A stretch of 64,000 nt of DNA from assembly GCF_024345995.1 (NCBI RefSeq), contig NZ_JAGQCE010000001.1, forward strand, positions 124,001 through 188,000, read 5' to 3'. The notes beneath the pieces are model-generated. The model made no database searches, had not been told where the DNA came from, and saw only the letters and a program-made list of their open reading frames with translations. This document shows, piece after piece, positions 7,540-15,433 of this stretch (within the stretch, counting starts at the first letter, position 1; each line of letters starts with the position of its first letter). The stretch is from Synechococcus sp. Cruz-7E5. Lineage in GTDB: Bacteria > Cyanobacteriota > Cyanobacteriia > PCC-6307 > Cyanobiaceae. A program made the translations under genes and the position numbers.

Positions 7540-8199
7540 TCAGGGTGCTGGCAGGGCGGCTGGCTTGGCGGCTGGCTTGGCGGCTGGCTTGGCGGGGCCG
7601 GGGCTGGTGGCCTTCGGTTGGCTGGCAGCGCCGGGCTGGGCCGGGGCTTCGCTGGCGGTGCTGGGCAGCGGCCTGGCATTGGCGCAAAGGTTGGCCACCA
7701 TCTGATCTTCGCCGCCTGTGGCCGCCGATTCGTTCAGGCTCAACGGCAGCCGCCATGACTCCCACTGGGCATCGGCCACCTGTCGGCTGATGCGCAGGCT
7801 GGGGCAGAAGACAGCCACATTGCCGGTGATCGGCGGGTCTCCGCAGCGGAAGTTGGTGGTACGAACCCCTTTTGCGCTCAAGCGCCAGGCGGTCCAGTCG
7901 TACTGGCAGGCCCCGAAACTGCGCCAGCGGGGGGCCTTGAGCTTGCGGATCTTCTCAAGCAGCTCCTTTTCCCTCGCGGTGGGTGCATCAGCTGGCTCAG
8001 CAGCGGCCCCCTTGGCCGGCGTGGCCACAGCTGGCGCCTCCGCGGACTCTGCCTCTGGGGGAACGTCCTGCTGGGCCAGGGCATGACCACTGGCCAGGTG
8101 AGGGAGGGTAAGCAGCACGAAAAACACGGCGCCGAACCAGGAGGCCGCCCTGAGAGGGTGCAGCGACACCGGAAACCTGCTGGATGCTGTCAGTTTCAT
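7540..8199 (-). CDS. Hypothetical secreted protein with Ala/Pro/Lys-rich tail
   Basis: About 219 residues from ATG 8199 (the frame runs to 8307, but the extension is Cys-rich and unlike a signal sequence). The N-terminus MKLTASSRFPVSLHPLRAAS then WFGAVFFVLLTLPHLASGHALA looks like a signal peptide ending near AQQD. The middle (WRSFGACQYDWTAWRLSAKG, then RTTNFRCGDPP and VAVFCPSLRISR) contains four cysteines and many aromatics, compatible with a small extracytoplasmic domain. The C-terminus is low-complexity AKPA repeats encoded by a 12-bp tandem repeat. No recognised family. Confidence 0.6.
   Translation of the reverse strand: MKLTASSRFPVSLHPLRAASWFGAVFFVLLTLPHLASGHALAQQDVPPEAESAEAPAVATPAKGAAAEPADAPTAREKELLEKIRKLKAPRWRSFGACQYDWTAWRLSAKGVRTTNFRCGDPPITGNVAVFCPSLRISRQVADAQWESWRLPLSLNESAATGGEDQMVANLCANARPLPSTASEAPAQPGAASQPKATSPGPAKPAAKPAAKPAALPAP
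7555..7595. repeat. 12-bp tandem repeat within a coding tail
   Basis: The unit GGCGGCTGGCTT occurs three times in perfect tandem (7555-7590) plus a partial fourth copy. On the minus strand it encodes AKPA repeats at the C-terminus of the secreted hypothetical protein. Such in-frame minisatellites change copy number by slippage without shifting the frame. Confidence 0.9.
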
Positions 8200-8275
8200 C
8201 CGTCGGGGGCTGAGGTTGGCACCCGTAAGCCTGTAGCAGGGCGGGCAAACTGACAAGCAGGTTGTATGGAGCAGG

Positions 8276-8515
8276 CTATTTAGGAGCTTTCTTCTGCATA
8301 TGCTCACGCCGCAGCAATGTAAAGAGATAATCGGGAGCCTTGTACATGCTCGGCAGGCAATTGTGGAGCGTCTCCAGGCGGCTCCAGCACACTGTCCGTT
8401 GAATTTCCTGAGAAGTTCTCTCCTCCATGATCAACATTTTCATGGCTTTGCAATAGAGGTGATAGTTCGCCTCAAGCTCGCCGACCGTCAGGGAGGCTGC
8501 TTCAGTCATGGCCAT
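8276..8515 (-). CDS. Small cyanobacterial protein, DUF3136-like (copy B)
   Basis: A 79-residue protein: SLTVGELEANYHLYCKAMKM, TVCWSRLETLHNCLPSMYKA, then PDYLFTLLRREHM. It is the closer match to the family consensus I remember for DUF3136 and a paralog of the protein at 1034-1267. It is probably helical and cytoplasmic; function unknown. ATG 8515 and 8509 are both possible starts. Confidence 0.75.
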   Translation of the reverse strand: MAMTEAASLTVGELEANYHLYCKAMKMLIMEERTSQEIQRTVCWSRLETLHNCLPSMYKAPDYLFTLLRREHMQKKAPK

Positions 8516-8872
8516 TCAGAACCGGTTTTTCAGGGGGATTGGATCGCTTGGATCCTGGACGGGACACTGGGTCGATCAGAACATCCATGGGCTGAGATCG
8601 ATCCGGCATTCAGCAGCTCACGGATGCAAACCACCATAAACCTTTGCTGGGGCTGCGCGCTCACCGGCATCTCGCATAGCGCCGATGAAGCCCCCATAGG
8701 GGGGCGGCCTACAGTGACAGAGGTGCGACTAGAGCTTGGCCGCACAAGCAGCCAATTGTTGAAAGATATCGTCACCGGAGTTAGCCACTATCAGCTCCAT
8801 TCCTGAGGGGAAATACCTAGGGATGCAGGGTTCCAGCTTCTTCGCCAGACTTGAAACCCTGATCTGCACAGC
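8516..8872. other. Intergenic region without a supported gene
   Basis: About 357 nt between two divergent genes (8276-8515 leftward, 8873 rightward). Short open frames exist but their translations have no recognisable motif and no ribosome-binding site. A small CCCCC-ATA-GGGGG inverted repeat lies near 8693-8706. This region probably holds the two divergent promoters. Confidence 0.4.
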
Positions 8873-9280
8873 ATGGAATTGAGCGATGAGCGCTGCGTGC
8901 CATGCCGCGATGGCGCCCCGACTCTCACCAGCGAGGAGCTCGACGACCTCCTGCCCAGCCTGGGCGGCTGGCGGGTTGTCGACCACCACCATCTCCACAA
9001 GGTCTGGTCATTTCCCGATTTCCAATCGGCACTCGACTGGCTCAACCGGGCCGGGGCGGTCTGTGAGGCGGCTGGTCACCACGCCGATTTCTGTCTGGGC
9101 TGGGGCCGCGTGGAGGCTGCGATCCACACCCACAAGGTGGATGGCCTCACCCGAGCGGATGCGGTTCTGGCTGCCAAGCTCGATGCCATCGGCGAAAAGC
9201 CGATCAAACCCTACGGGGGCTATGCCGCTGCCTCGCTGCCTTCGGGCTCTGGGTCGGAGACCTTGAGCTCAATGATGTAG
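8873..9280 (+). CDS. Pterin-4a-carbinolamine dehydratase (PCD/DCoH)
   Basis: A 135-residue protein, a little longer than the usual PCD of about 100. The core reads LDDLLPSLGGWRVVDHHHLH, FPDFQSALDWLNRAGAVCEAAGHHADF, then AIHTHKVDGLTRADAVLAAKLDAI. The two adjacent His in GHHAD and the later His in HTHKVDGLT correspond to the catalytic histidines (normally HHPD; here Ala replaces Pro). In cyanobacteria the enzyme recycles pterin cofactors or has moonlighting roles. The last 61 nt overlap the 3' end of the opposite transglutaminase-like gene. Confidence 0.85.
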   Translation: MELSDERCVPCRDGAPTLTSEELDDLLPSLGGWRVVDHHHLHKVWSFPDFQSALDWLNRAGAVCEAAGHHADFCLGWGRVEAAIHTHKVDGLTRADAVLAAKLDAIGEKPIKPYGGYAAASLPSGSGSETLSSMM

Positions 9281-10116
9281 CTGAGCTGGGAGCCAACGTC
9301 GGTGCCCCGGTAGGTGCCGGTGGTGGGAGCGGCCATCAGGTGGTCGGGCGAAGCCGCCAGAGCCACATGGCCATCAGCCACCGCCAGCCCCAGACTGGGG
9401 TCGTAGCCGCGCCAGCCACCGCCCGGCAGGTACACCTCGGCCCATGCGTGGAGTTCATGCTCGCTCACCTCCGGAGGGTGATGCATGGAGTAGCCGCTCA
9501 CAAACCGTGCTGCCAGACCCTGGCTGCGGCAGGCTGTCACGTAAAGCATGGCCGTGTCGCGGCAGGCTCCGCAGCGGCTGGAAAGGGTGTCCTCCGGGCT
9601 GAGTGGCTCACCATCCAAGCGGCCGATGTGGTGAAAACCGTGGTGAATGTCGTCAGCCAGCCGCATCAAAAAATCCGGGGTGGAATGCTCCACCTCAGCC
9701 GAAATTGCCGCTGCCCAGGAAGCCACAGGTGTGGAGCCAGGTTCGCTGGCCCCTGAAGTGGTGGAGAGGCTCGGAGCCAGGGAGACCGCTTCAGCGGCGG
9801 GATAGGAAGCCGGGAGTCGTTGGGCCTGGGGGTGGGTGAGGATCCAGTCGAACGGATTGCAACGCAGGGTCTCCACCACCGAGTGCACCTGAAGGTGAAG
9901 ATGCTCTCGCTTGTCGCTGAACCAGAGCACCCGGGCGTCGGTGCCATCGGGTTCGAGGATCAGGCTGTGACCTGCCGGGGCCTCGGTCACTGTCAGCTCA
10001 TGGGAGATCAACCGCTGGGTCACGTCCTGGCGTGGACTGAGCCGCACGATCATCGGCTCGAGAAAAACCGGCCGCTCATAGCTGAACCGAATGGAATGGC
10101 GGATCTCGAACAGCAT
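9220..10116 (-). CDS. Transglutaminase-like cysteine protease-fold protein (copy 1)
   Basis: A 298-residue protein starting with the bacterial transglutaminase N-terminal beta domain (MLFEIRHSIRFSYERPVFLE, PRQDVTQRLISHELTV). The catalytic core has C185 in CGACRDTAMLYVTACRSQGL, H223 in HELHAWAEVYLP and D239 in WRGYDPSLG, a complete triad. No signal peptide, so cytoplasmic. Such proteins act as amidases/peptidases or protein cross-linkers; the substrate is unknown. A second, divergent family member lies at 22183-22995. Confidence 0.85.
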   Translation of the reverse strand: MLFEIRHSIRFSYERPVFLEPMIVRLSPRQDVTQRLISHELTVTEAPAGHSLILEPDGTDARVLWFSDKREHLHLQVHSVVETLRCNPFDWILTHPQAQRLPASYPAAEAVSLAPSLSTTSGASEPGSTPVASWAAAISAEVEHSTPDFLMRLADDIHHGFHHIGRLDGEPLSPEDTLSSRCGACRDTAMLYVTACRSQGLAARFVSGYSMHHPPEVSEHELHAWAEVYLPGGGWRGYDPSLGLAVADGHVALAASPDHLMAAPTTGTYRGTDVGSQLSYIIELKVSDPEPEGSEAAA

Positions 10117-10212
10117 GCCGATGGTTGCGTGGGCTGAAGGATTCCACGCCTCTGAGACCGTTGCCAGCCAGAGGCGGGGTACTGCTGTCCGGATCAGCGC
10201 CGGCCGAGCAAA

Positions 10213-10230
10213 TCCTCCCAGCTGGGAGGA
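10213..10230. promoter_or_regulatory. Perfect 18-bp palindrome, possible operator
   Basis: TCCTCCCAGCTGGGAGGA equals its own reverse complement. It lies in the 188-nt gap between the divergent transglutaminase-like gene (start 10116) and the small gene at 10305. The half-motif CTGGGAG recurs near 10239 and again next to the ribosome-binding site near 10295. A dimeric repressor site is the simplest reading; a hairpin is also possible. Confidence 0.4.
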
Positions 10231-10304
10231 GCTTGGTGCTGGGAGCCTGCTGACTTGAGGCTCTTACGTTTGGAGTTGGCCTGGTTCAGGCTCTGGGAGG
10301 AGAA

Positions 10305-10538
10305 ATGTCTGATAGAGCGGTCAGCGGAAAACAGTCCCGCTGGAGAAAGGTTGATGGTCATGGGGAAACAGGTGTGATCTGGTCATGGTTTCGGCACCGG
10401 TCCTCACCCGCAGATCCTGTTGGGACCGTCGTGGCGGATGGCTCTGGGAACCTGATGGCCGCCCCGGGAAGCAAAGGGGCTGGCGCGTTGCTGGATCAGG
10501 CTCTGTGCGAGCTGCGCGGCTCGCCGGCTTCAGCCTGA
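10305..10538 (+). CDS. Hypothetical small protein with strong ribosome-binding site
   Basis: A 77-residue protein. ATG 10305 is preceded at close spacing by GGGAGGAG, one of the strongest Shine-Dalgarno sequences in the window, which argues for translation. The product is basic and polar at the N-terminus (SDRAVSGKQSRWRKVDGHGE) and Ala/Gly-rich at the end, with no transmembrane segment and no recognised family. Codon composition is less typical than its neighbours. Confidence 0.4.
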   Translation: MSDRAVSGKQSRWRKVDGHGETGVIWSWFRHRSSPADPVGTVVADGSGNLMAAPGSKGAGALLDQALCELRGSPASA

Positions 10539-10591
10539 CTTAGACACCATAACCCCATAAGGCCGTCACCCGGCTGCACGCTTGCATGCAG

Positions 10592-11632
10592 TCATGAACT
10601 GAGCACGGAGACGATCTGGTCTCGGCCATTGGTCTTGGCCAGCTCCAGGGCTCGCTCGGCCCGCTGCACCAGGTCGCCGAAGCTGGTGTCGTCGTGGGCG
10701 AGCGCCGACACTCCGCCGCTGATGCTCAGGTGGTAGCCGGAGCGGGTGAACACACCGCTCATTCGGCTGACGGCGTCGCGAATCCGCTCGGCCAGCTGAA
10801 GAGCAGCATCGCTGTTCTGGCCGATCAGCAGGATCACGAATTCCTCATCACCAAGGCGGGCGATGAAATCCTGCTCACGCAGAAAACCCTTGCAAAGGCG
10901 GCTGAAATCGAGCAACACCTGGTCTCCAGCTGGATGCCCCCAGCGGTTGTTGATCTGGCGAAAGTTATCAATGTCGAGGCAGATCAGGGCCATGGGGTCA
11001 GCGGCGCTGCGAGCCTGCTCCATCTCCCGTTGCCCCACGCTGAACAGGGCGCCGCGGTTGGAGAGCCCCGTAACGGGGCAGAGGCTGGAGTCGTGGCGCC
11101 ATTCGATTTCGCGCATCACCACGTCGGCCAGCATTCGCAACTGCTGCTGCTGCTCCGGGCTGAACTCCCTCGGTTTCTGATCGATCACGCAGAGTGTGCC
11201 GAGGTTGTGGCCGTCTTTGGTTCGCAGGGGGGCCCCGGCGTAGAAGCGGATGCCAGGCGGGGAAAGCACGAAGGGGTTGCTGCTGAAACGTTCGTCCTGG
11301 AGGGCATCGGGCACGACCATCACCTCATTGCCGGCAATGGTGTGCGCGCAGAAGGCCACTTCCCGCGGGGTCTCGCTGACCTCCAGCCCTTCGCGGGAGA
11401 GGAACCACTGCCGGTCGTGATCCACCAGGGAGATCAGGGCGATGGGCATGTCGAAGATGGTGCTCGCCAGTTTGACGATCCGATCGAAGTGCTGATCGCC
11501 GTCATGATCAAGCAATTGATGGCGTTGCAGCTCCCTCAGGCGCAGGCCTTCATCAGCTGGAACCGGGTAGGAGCGGGCCAACCCATCGCTTGCTGTCTGG
11601 TTCACGTCGTCTCCCTGCAGTCCTGGTTTCAA
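10592..11632 (-). CDS. GAF domain plus degenerate GGDEF domain protein
   Basis: A 346-residue soluble protein. Residues about 45-175 form a GAF domain (FDMPIALISLVDHDRQWFLS, FCAHTI, IRFYAGAPL). Residues 184-346 are a GGDEF domain: DIDNFRQINNRWGHPAGDQVL is the intact N-terminal metal/nucleotide segment, but the signature at 261-265 is GDEEF instead of GG(D/E)EF. The inhibitory-site RxxD (R252, D255) is kept at the canonical five-residue distance. Known family logic: GAF senses a ligand, GGDEF makes c-di-GMP; here the altered signature makes synthesis doubtful, so a c-di-GMP-binding receptor role is inferred. Confidence 0.85.
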   Translation of the reverse strand: MKPGLQGDDVNQTASDGLARSYPVPADEGLRLRELQRHQLLDHDGDQHFDRIVKLASTIFDMPIALISLVDHDRQWFLSREGLEVSETPREVAFCAHTIAGNEVMVVPDALQDERFSSNPFVLSPPGIRFYAGAPLRTKDGHNLGTLCVIDQKPREFSPEQQQQLRMLADVVMREIEWRHDSSLCPVTGLSNRGALFSVGQREMEQARSAADPMALICLDIDNFRQINNRWGHPAGDQVLLDFSRLCKGFLREQDFIARLGDEEFVILLIGQNSDAALQLAERIRDAVSRMSGVFTRSGYHLSISGGVSALAHDDTSFGDLVQRAERALELAKTNGRDQIVSVLSS

Positions 11633-11683
11633 TGTAGGCAGAGCCGATCCGCCGGGTAGGCCCGGGCCAGGAGGGATACGGCT

Positions 11684-12853
11684 TCAGGGTGAGGTGCTGG
11701 ATACAGCCGGCTCAAGCCGGATCAGGGCTCCATCGCCGGCTCCGTCGGTGAGCACGTGCAGGTGGCCGTCGGGACCTTCACCCACATCCCTCACCCGATC
11801 CCCCACCGGCAGAATGGTTTGAGTCAGCACCTCCCCGGACGGGCTGAGCTGGATGCGGCGCACATCACCAGAAACGAGTCCGCCGGCAAACAGGTTGCCC
11901 TTCCACGATTTGACCGCCCGGCCGCTGCCCACCGCCAGACCCGAGGGGGCGATGGCCTGCATCCAGACCAGCCGAGGGTCCACAAGGCCTGGAGCGCTCC
12001 TTAGCGACGTGATCTCAGGACCGGAGTACTCACGACTGTGGGTCACCGTTGGCCAGCCGTAATTCCCCGCCGCAACGACCAGATTCAGCTCATCCCCGCC
12101 TCTGGCGCCGTGCTCACTCGCCCAGATCCGCCGATGCAGCGGGTCGTAGGCGAGCCCCTGAATGTTGCGGTGCCCCAGGCTCCAGACGGCCGGATCGGCG
12201 CCGGGATCCGATCGGAAGGGATTGTCGGCTGGGATGGTGCCATCGTCGTTCAGCCGCAGAATTTTGCCCAGGCCGCTGCCCCGGTTCTGGGCCTGAAGCC
12301 GGATCGCCTTGCCCTCCAGTTCAATGGGCGGATTGCCCCCGTCTCCCACCGAAACGAGCAAGGTGCCATCTGGAAGCCAGAGCAGGCGAGAGCCAAAGTG
12401 CTGACCGCCGGTCTTGGCTGGTGTCACCGCATGAAGCAGGGTCAGCTCCTCGAGGCGGTGATCGACCAGGCGAGCCCGGGCCACCCGGGTCTGATTCGCC
12501 TGGGCATTTCCCGCCGCATAGGTGAAGTACACGAGCTGATTGCTGGCAAAGCGAGGATGCACAGCCACATCCAGCAGGCCTCCCTGACCCAGGACCAGCA
12601 GTGGCGGAAGTCCGGCGATCGGCCTGGGGTCGAGCACTCCCTGGCGCACCAGGCGCATCCGCCCTGGCCGTTCCGTGATCAGCAGGTCGCCATTGGGCAG
12701 CCAGGCCATGCCCCAGGGGTGCTCCAGACCACTCACCAGCACCGTGCGGCGCAGCTCGGACTCCGTGGGCGTGGCCTCCGGCTTTGCCCAGGAGCAGCCC
12801 GGGGCGACACCCAGGACCAACACGGCCAGCAGCACAAGCCTCGTTAAGATCAC
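11684..12853 (-). CDS. PQQ-dependent sugar (aldose) dehydrogenase-like protein
   Basis: A secreted six-bladed propeller of the glucose/sorbosone dehydrogenase (Asd/YliI) family. Conserved pieces: LEHPWGMAWLPNGDLLITER, GQGGLLDVAVHPRF, TGGQHFGSRLLWLPDGTLLV with the catalytic-type His, SLGHRNIQGLAYDP, EHGARGGDELN and WMQAIAPSGLAV. Such enzymes oxidise sugars in the periplasm if PQQ is available; no PQQ genes are nearby. GTG 12853 gives a clean signal peptide (MILTRLVLLAVLVLGVAPG); ATG 12892 and 12913 are in-frame alternatives, and 12892 would share the CATG with the divergent sdhC start. Confidence 0.85.
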   Translation of the reverse strand: MILTRLVLLAVLVLGVAPGCSWAKPEATPTESELRRTVLVSGLEHPWGMAWLPNGDLLITERPGRMRLVRQGVLDPRPIAGLPPLLVLGQGGLLDVAVHPRFASNQLVYFTYAAGNAQANQTRVARARLVDHRLEELTLLHAVTPAKTGGQHFGSRLLWLPDGTLLVSVGDGGNPPIELEGKAIRLQAQNRGSGLGKILRLNDDGTIPADNPFRSDPGADPAVWSLGHRNIQGLAYDPLHRRIWASEHGARGGDELNLVVAAGNYGWPTVTHSREYSGPEITSLRSAPGLVDPRLVWMQAIAPSGLAVGSGRAVKSWKGNLFAGGLVSGDVRRIQLSPSGEVLTQTILPVGDRVRDVGEGPDGHLHVLTDGAGDGALIRLEPAVSSTSP

Positions 12854-12890
12854 TTCAGGCCATTGCGTGGGCTTGAGGTCAGTCACTGGC

Positions 12891-13523
12891 ATGGCCCAGG
12901 CGATTCCGATCACGGCAGCAATTCTGATTCTGTTCGTCCTGGCCCATGGGCTGGGGGCATCTCTGGCGCTCCTGGATCCAGCTGGCTTCGAGAGCTATGC
13001 AACGGCATTGCATCACGCTCCATGGCTGCCGCCCCTGGAGCTCACCCTGGCCCTGGCGGGCCTTGTCCACCTGGCCCTCACCCTGCTGCGTGTGATCACG
13101 AACCGCCGAGCCCGGGGCACGGCGCCCTACGCCCAGTGGCGCAGCCGGCGTCTTCAACCTCTGACGTCCCTGGCTGGTCGTACGGCTCCGTTCAGCGGTG
13201 CGCTGCTGCTGCTTTTCCTGGCCGTGCACCTGGGCCAGCTGCGCTGGCCCAGGCCGGGGGATGGCCTGGAGCGGCAGACCCTTCTGCTGGCGCTGGCCTC
13301 TCCCTGGGCCCTGGGGCTCTACGTCCTGGCGGGCGTGGCCCTTGGTCTCCATCTTCTTCACGGTGCCGAAAGTCTGGCCCGCAGTCTGGGCTGGTTGGAT
13401 GAGACCAACGCCCCAGGGCTGCGCCTGGCCGGCCGTACCCTGGCGGCCCTGATCGGTGGTGGCTTCGCCCTGCTGCCCCTGGCACTGCGGGCCACAGGCG
13501 CTCTGGCAAGGGCTGGGTTCTGA
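12891..13523 (+). CDS. sdhC: Succinate dehydrogenase cytochrome b membrane anchor
   Basis: A 210-residue membrane protein with about five transmembrane helices, as in the single-subunit di-heme anchors of type B succinate:quinone reductases (B. subtilis SdhC). Candidate heme-ligand histidines lie within or next to helices: FVLAHGLGASL, LTLALAGLVHLALTL, LLFLAVHLGQL and GLHLLHGAE. The identity rests largely on context: it overlaps sdhA by 1 nt (TGATG) and precedes sdhA-sdhB. It anchors the SdhAB dimer and passes electrons to quinone. Confidence 0.8.
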   Translation: MAQAIPITAAILILFVLAHGLGASLALLDPAGFESYATALHHAPWLPPLELTLALAGLVHLALTLLRVITNRRARGTAPYAQWRSRRLQPLTSLAGRTAPFSGALLLLFLAVHLGQLRWPRPGDGLERQTLLLALASPWALGLYVLAGVALGLHLLHGAESLARSLGWLDETNAPGLRLAGRTLAALIGGGFALLPLALRATGALARAGF

Positions 13524-15433
13524 TGCGGCTCGATCCTCTGCTGCCACCGGGCCCGGTGGCTGACGCCTGGAGCCGGTGCCGTCAGGATTTAAAGCTGATT
13601 GCTCCCGCCAATCGGCGCCATTTCAGGCTGCTGGTGGTGGGCAGTGGCCTGGCGGGCTCATCCGCCGCCGCCAGCCTTGCTGAACAGGGCTATCAGGTGA
13701 GACTGATCACCTACCACGACAGCCCCAGAAGGGCCCATTCGGTGGCGGCCCAGGGGGGCATCAACGCAGCCCGCAACTATCAGAACGACGGCGACAGCGT
13801 TGAGCGGCTGTTCCGCGACACCGTACGGGGCGGTGATTTCAGGGCGCGCGAGGCCGGCTGTCACCGACTGGCTGAGATCAGCGGAACGATCATCGACCAG
13901 TGCGTGGCCCTGGGGGTGCCCTTCGCCCGTGAGTACGGCGGAACCCTCTCCAACCGCAGCTTCGGTGGCTCCCAGGTGAGCCGTACGTTTTATGCCCGCG
14001 GTCAGACGGGCCAGCAGCTGCTCTACGCCGTGGTCCAGGCTCTGATGCGGCAGGTGGAGGCTGGCCGGGTGGAGCTCTGCCCCCAGCGGGATCTGCTCGA
14101 TCTGATCACCTTCGAGGGCGTGGCCCGCGGCGCCATCTGCCGCCACCGGCTCAGCGGTGCCCTCGAGACCCACACGGCCCATGCGGTGCTGCTGGCCAGC
14201 GGCGGCTACAGCAACGTGTTCCATCGCTCCACCAACGCTGTGCGCTCCAACGCCAGCGCCCTCTGGCGCGCCCATCGCCGCGGCGCCCTGATGGCGAACC
14301 CCTGCTTCACCCAGATTCACCCCACCTGCATTCCCAGCGGCGATCCCGACCAGAGCAAGCTCACCTTGATGAGCGAAAGCCTGCGCAACGACGGGAGGGT
14401 CTGGCTGCCGCGGCAGCCGGGTGATCAGCGTCGCCCCGATCAGGTGCCGGAGGCTGAGCGCGATTACTTCCTCGAGCGGCTCTACCCCAGCTACGGCAAC
14501 ATGGTTCCCCGTGATGTGGCCTCCAGGCGCGCCCGCGAACTCTGTGGGGCCGGCCATGGGGTGGGGCCGGCAGGCCGCTCGATCTATCTGGATTTCAACG
14601 AGGCGATCGAGCGCGAGGGACGCGCTGTGATTGAAGCCCGCTACGGCAATCTCTTCTCGATGTACGAGCGCATCACCGGAGCCGACCCCTACCGGGAGCC
14701 GATGCGCATCTATCCAGCTCCTCACTACACGATGGGTGGCCTGTGGGTGGATTACCACCTGATGAGCACGATCCCGGGCCTGTTCGTGCTGGGGGAGGCG
14801 AACTTCTCCGAGCACGGCGCCAACCGGCTCGGTGCCAGCGCCCTGATGCAGGGCCTGGCCGATGGGTTGTTCATTGCCCCGGCCACCGTTCCGGCCTGGC
14901 TGGCCGAGCATCAGCACCCCGTGATCGACCCCGACCACCCCGTCTGCCGCGCGGCCTTGGAGGGCGTGCGGCAGCGCATCACCCGACTGCGGTCCAGCGG
15001 CGGCGCCCAGCCGGCGGAGGGGCTGCGGCGTCAACTGGGTGCCCTGCTGATCGAGAGCTGCGGCATCAGCCGCTCGGCCGCTGGTCTGCGCTCGGGGCTT
15101 GCGGAGGTGGCAGCCCTGCGGGCAAGCTTCGATCAGGACCTGCTGCTCCCGGATCCCGGCACATCCCTGGATCCAGAGCTGGAGAAGGCCCTGCAGCTGG
15201 AGGATTACCTCGAGCTGGCTGACCTGATGCTGCGCGATGCCCTGGCACGAGAGGAGTCGTGCGGGGCCCATTTCCGCGAGGAGCACCAGAGCGAGAGCGG
15301 CGAGGCCCTGCGTCGCGACGCCGAGTTCAGCCACATCGCGGCCTGGGAATGGCGAGCTGATGGAAAACCCATCCGCCACCAGGAACCGCTGCACTTCACT
15401 CAGATCAGCCCCACGGCTCGCAGTTACCGATGA
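13523..15433 (+). CDS. sdhA: Succinate dehydrogenase / fumarate reductase flavoprotein subunit
   Basis: A 636-residue FAD subunit. Dinucleotide-binding motif VVGSGLAGSSAAASLAEQGY at about residues 36-55; RRAHSVAAQGGINAARNYQN contains the His that binds FAD covalently; the substrate/catalytic regions include QIHPTCIP, VPRDVASRRARE and HYTMGGLWVDY, and GEANFSEHGANRLGASALMQ is the late FAD motif. The sequence belongs to the B-type group by its size and partner. The start overlaps sdhC, and the stop overlaps sdhB by 4 nt. Confidence 0.93.
   Translation: MRLDPLLPPGPVADAWSRCRQDLKLIAPANRRHFRLLVVGSGLAGSSAAASLAEQGYQVRLITYHDSPRRAHSVAAQGGINAARNYQNDGDSVERLFRDTVRGGDFRAREAGCHRLAEISGTIIDQCVALGVPFAREYGGTLSNRSFGGSQVSRTFYARGQTGQQLLYAVVQALMRQVEAGRVELCPQRDLLDLITFEGVARGAICRHRLSGALETHTAHAVLLASGGYSNVFHRSTNAVRSNASALWRAHRRGALMANPCFTQIHPTCIPSGDPDQSKLTLMSESLRNDGRVWLPRQPGDQRRPDQVPEAERDYFLERLYPSYGNMVPRDVASRRARELCGAGHGVGPAGRSIYLDFNEAIEREGRAVIEARYGNLFSMYERITGADPYREPMRIYPAPHYTMGGLWVDYHLMSTIPGLFVLGEANFSEHGANRLGASALMQGLADGLFIAPATVPAWLAEHQHPVIDPDHPVCRAALEGVRQRITRLRSSGGAQPAEGLRRQLGALLIESCGISRSAAGLRSGLAEVAALRASFDQDLLLPDPGTSLDPELEKALQLEDYLELADLMLRDALAREESCGAHFREEHQSESGEALRRDAEFSHIAAWEWRADGKPIRHQEPLHFTQISPTARSYR

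Noticed and set aside
7555-7595. Possible CRISPR-like repeat
   Set aside because: The repeats are immediately adjacent 12-bp units in a coding tail without spacers.
8516-8872. Short open frames in the gap between the DUF3136-like and pterin dehydratase genes
   Set aside because: Translations show no recognisable family or hydrophobic helix like PSII/cytochrome b6f small subunits, and no Shine-Dalgarno sequence precedes their starts.
13658-15394. A long frame opposite sdhA, and a similar one opposite ppsA (41713-43659)
   Set aside because: Same cause: antisense shadows of well-conserved enzymes; the translations are compositionally skewed and show no domain.
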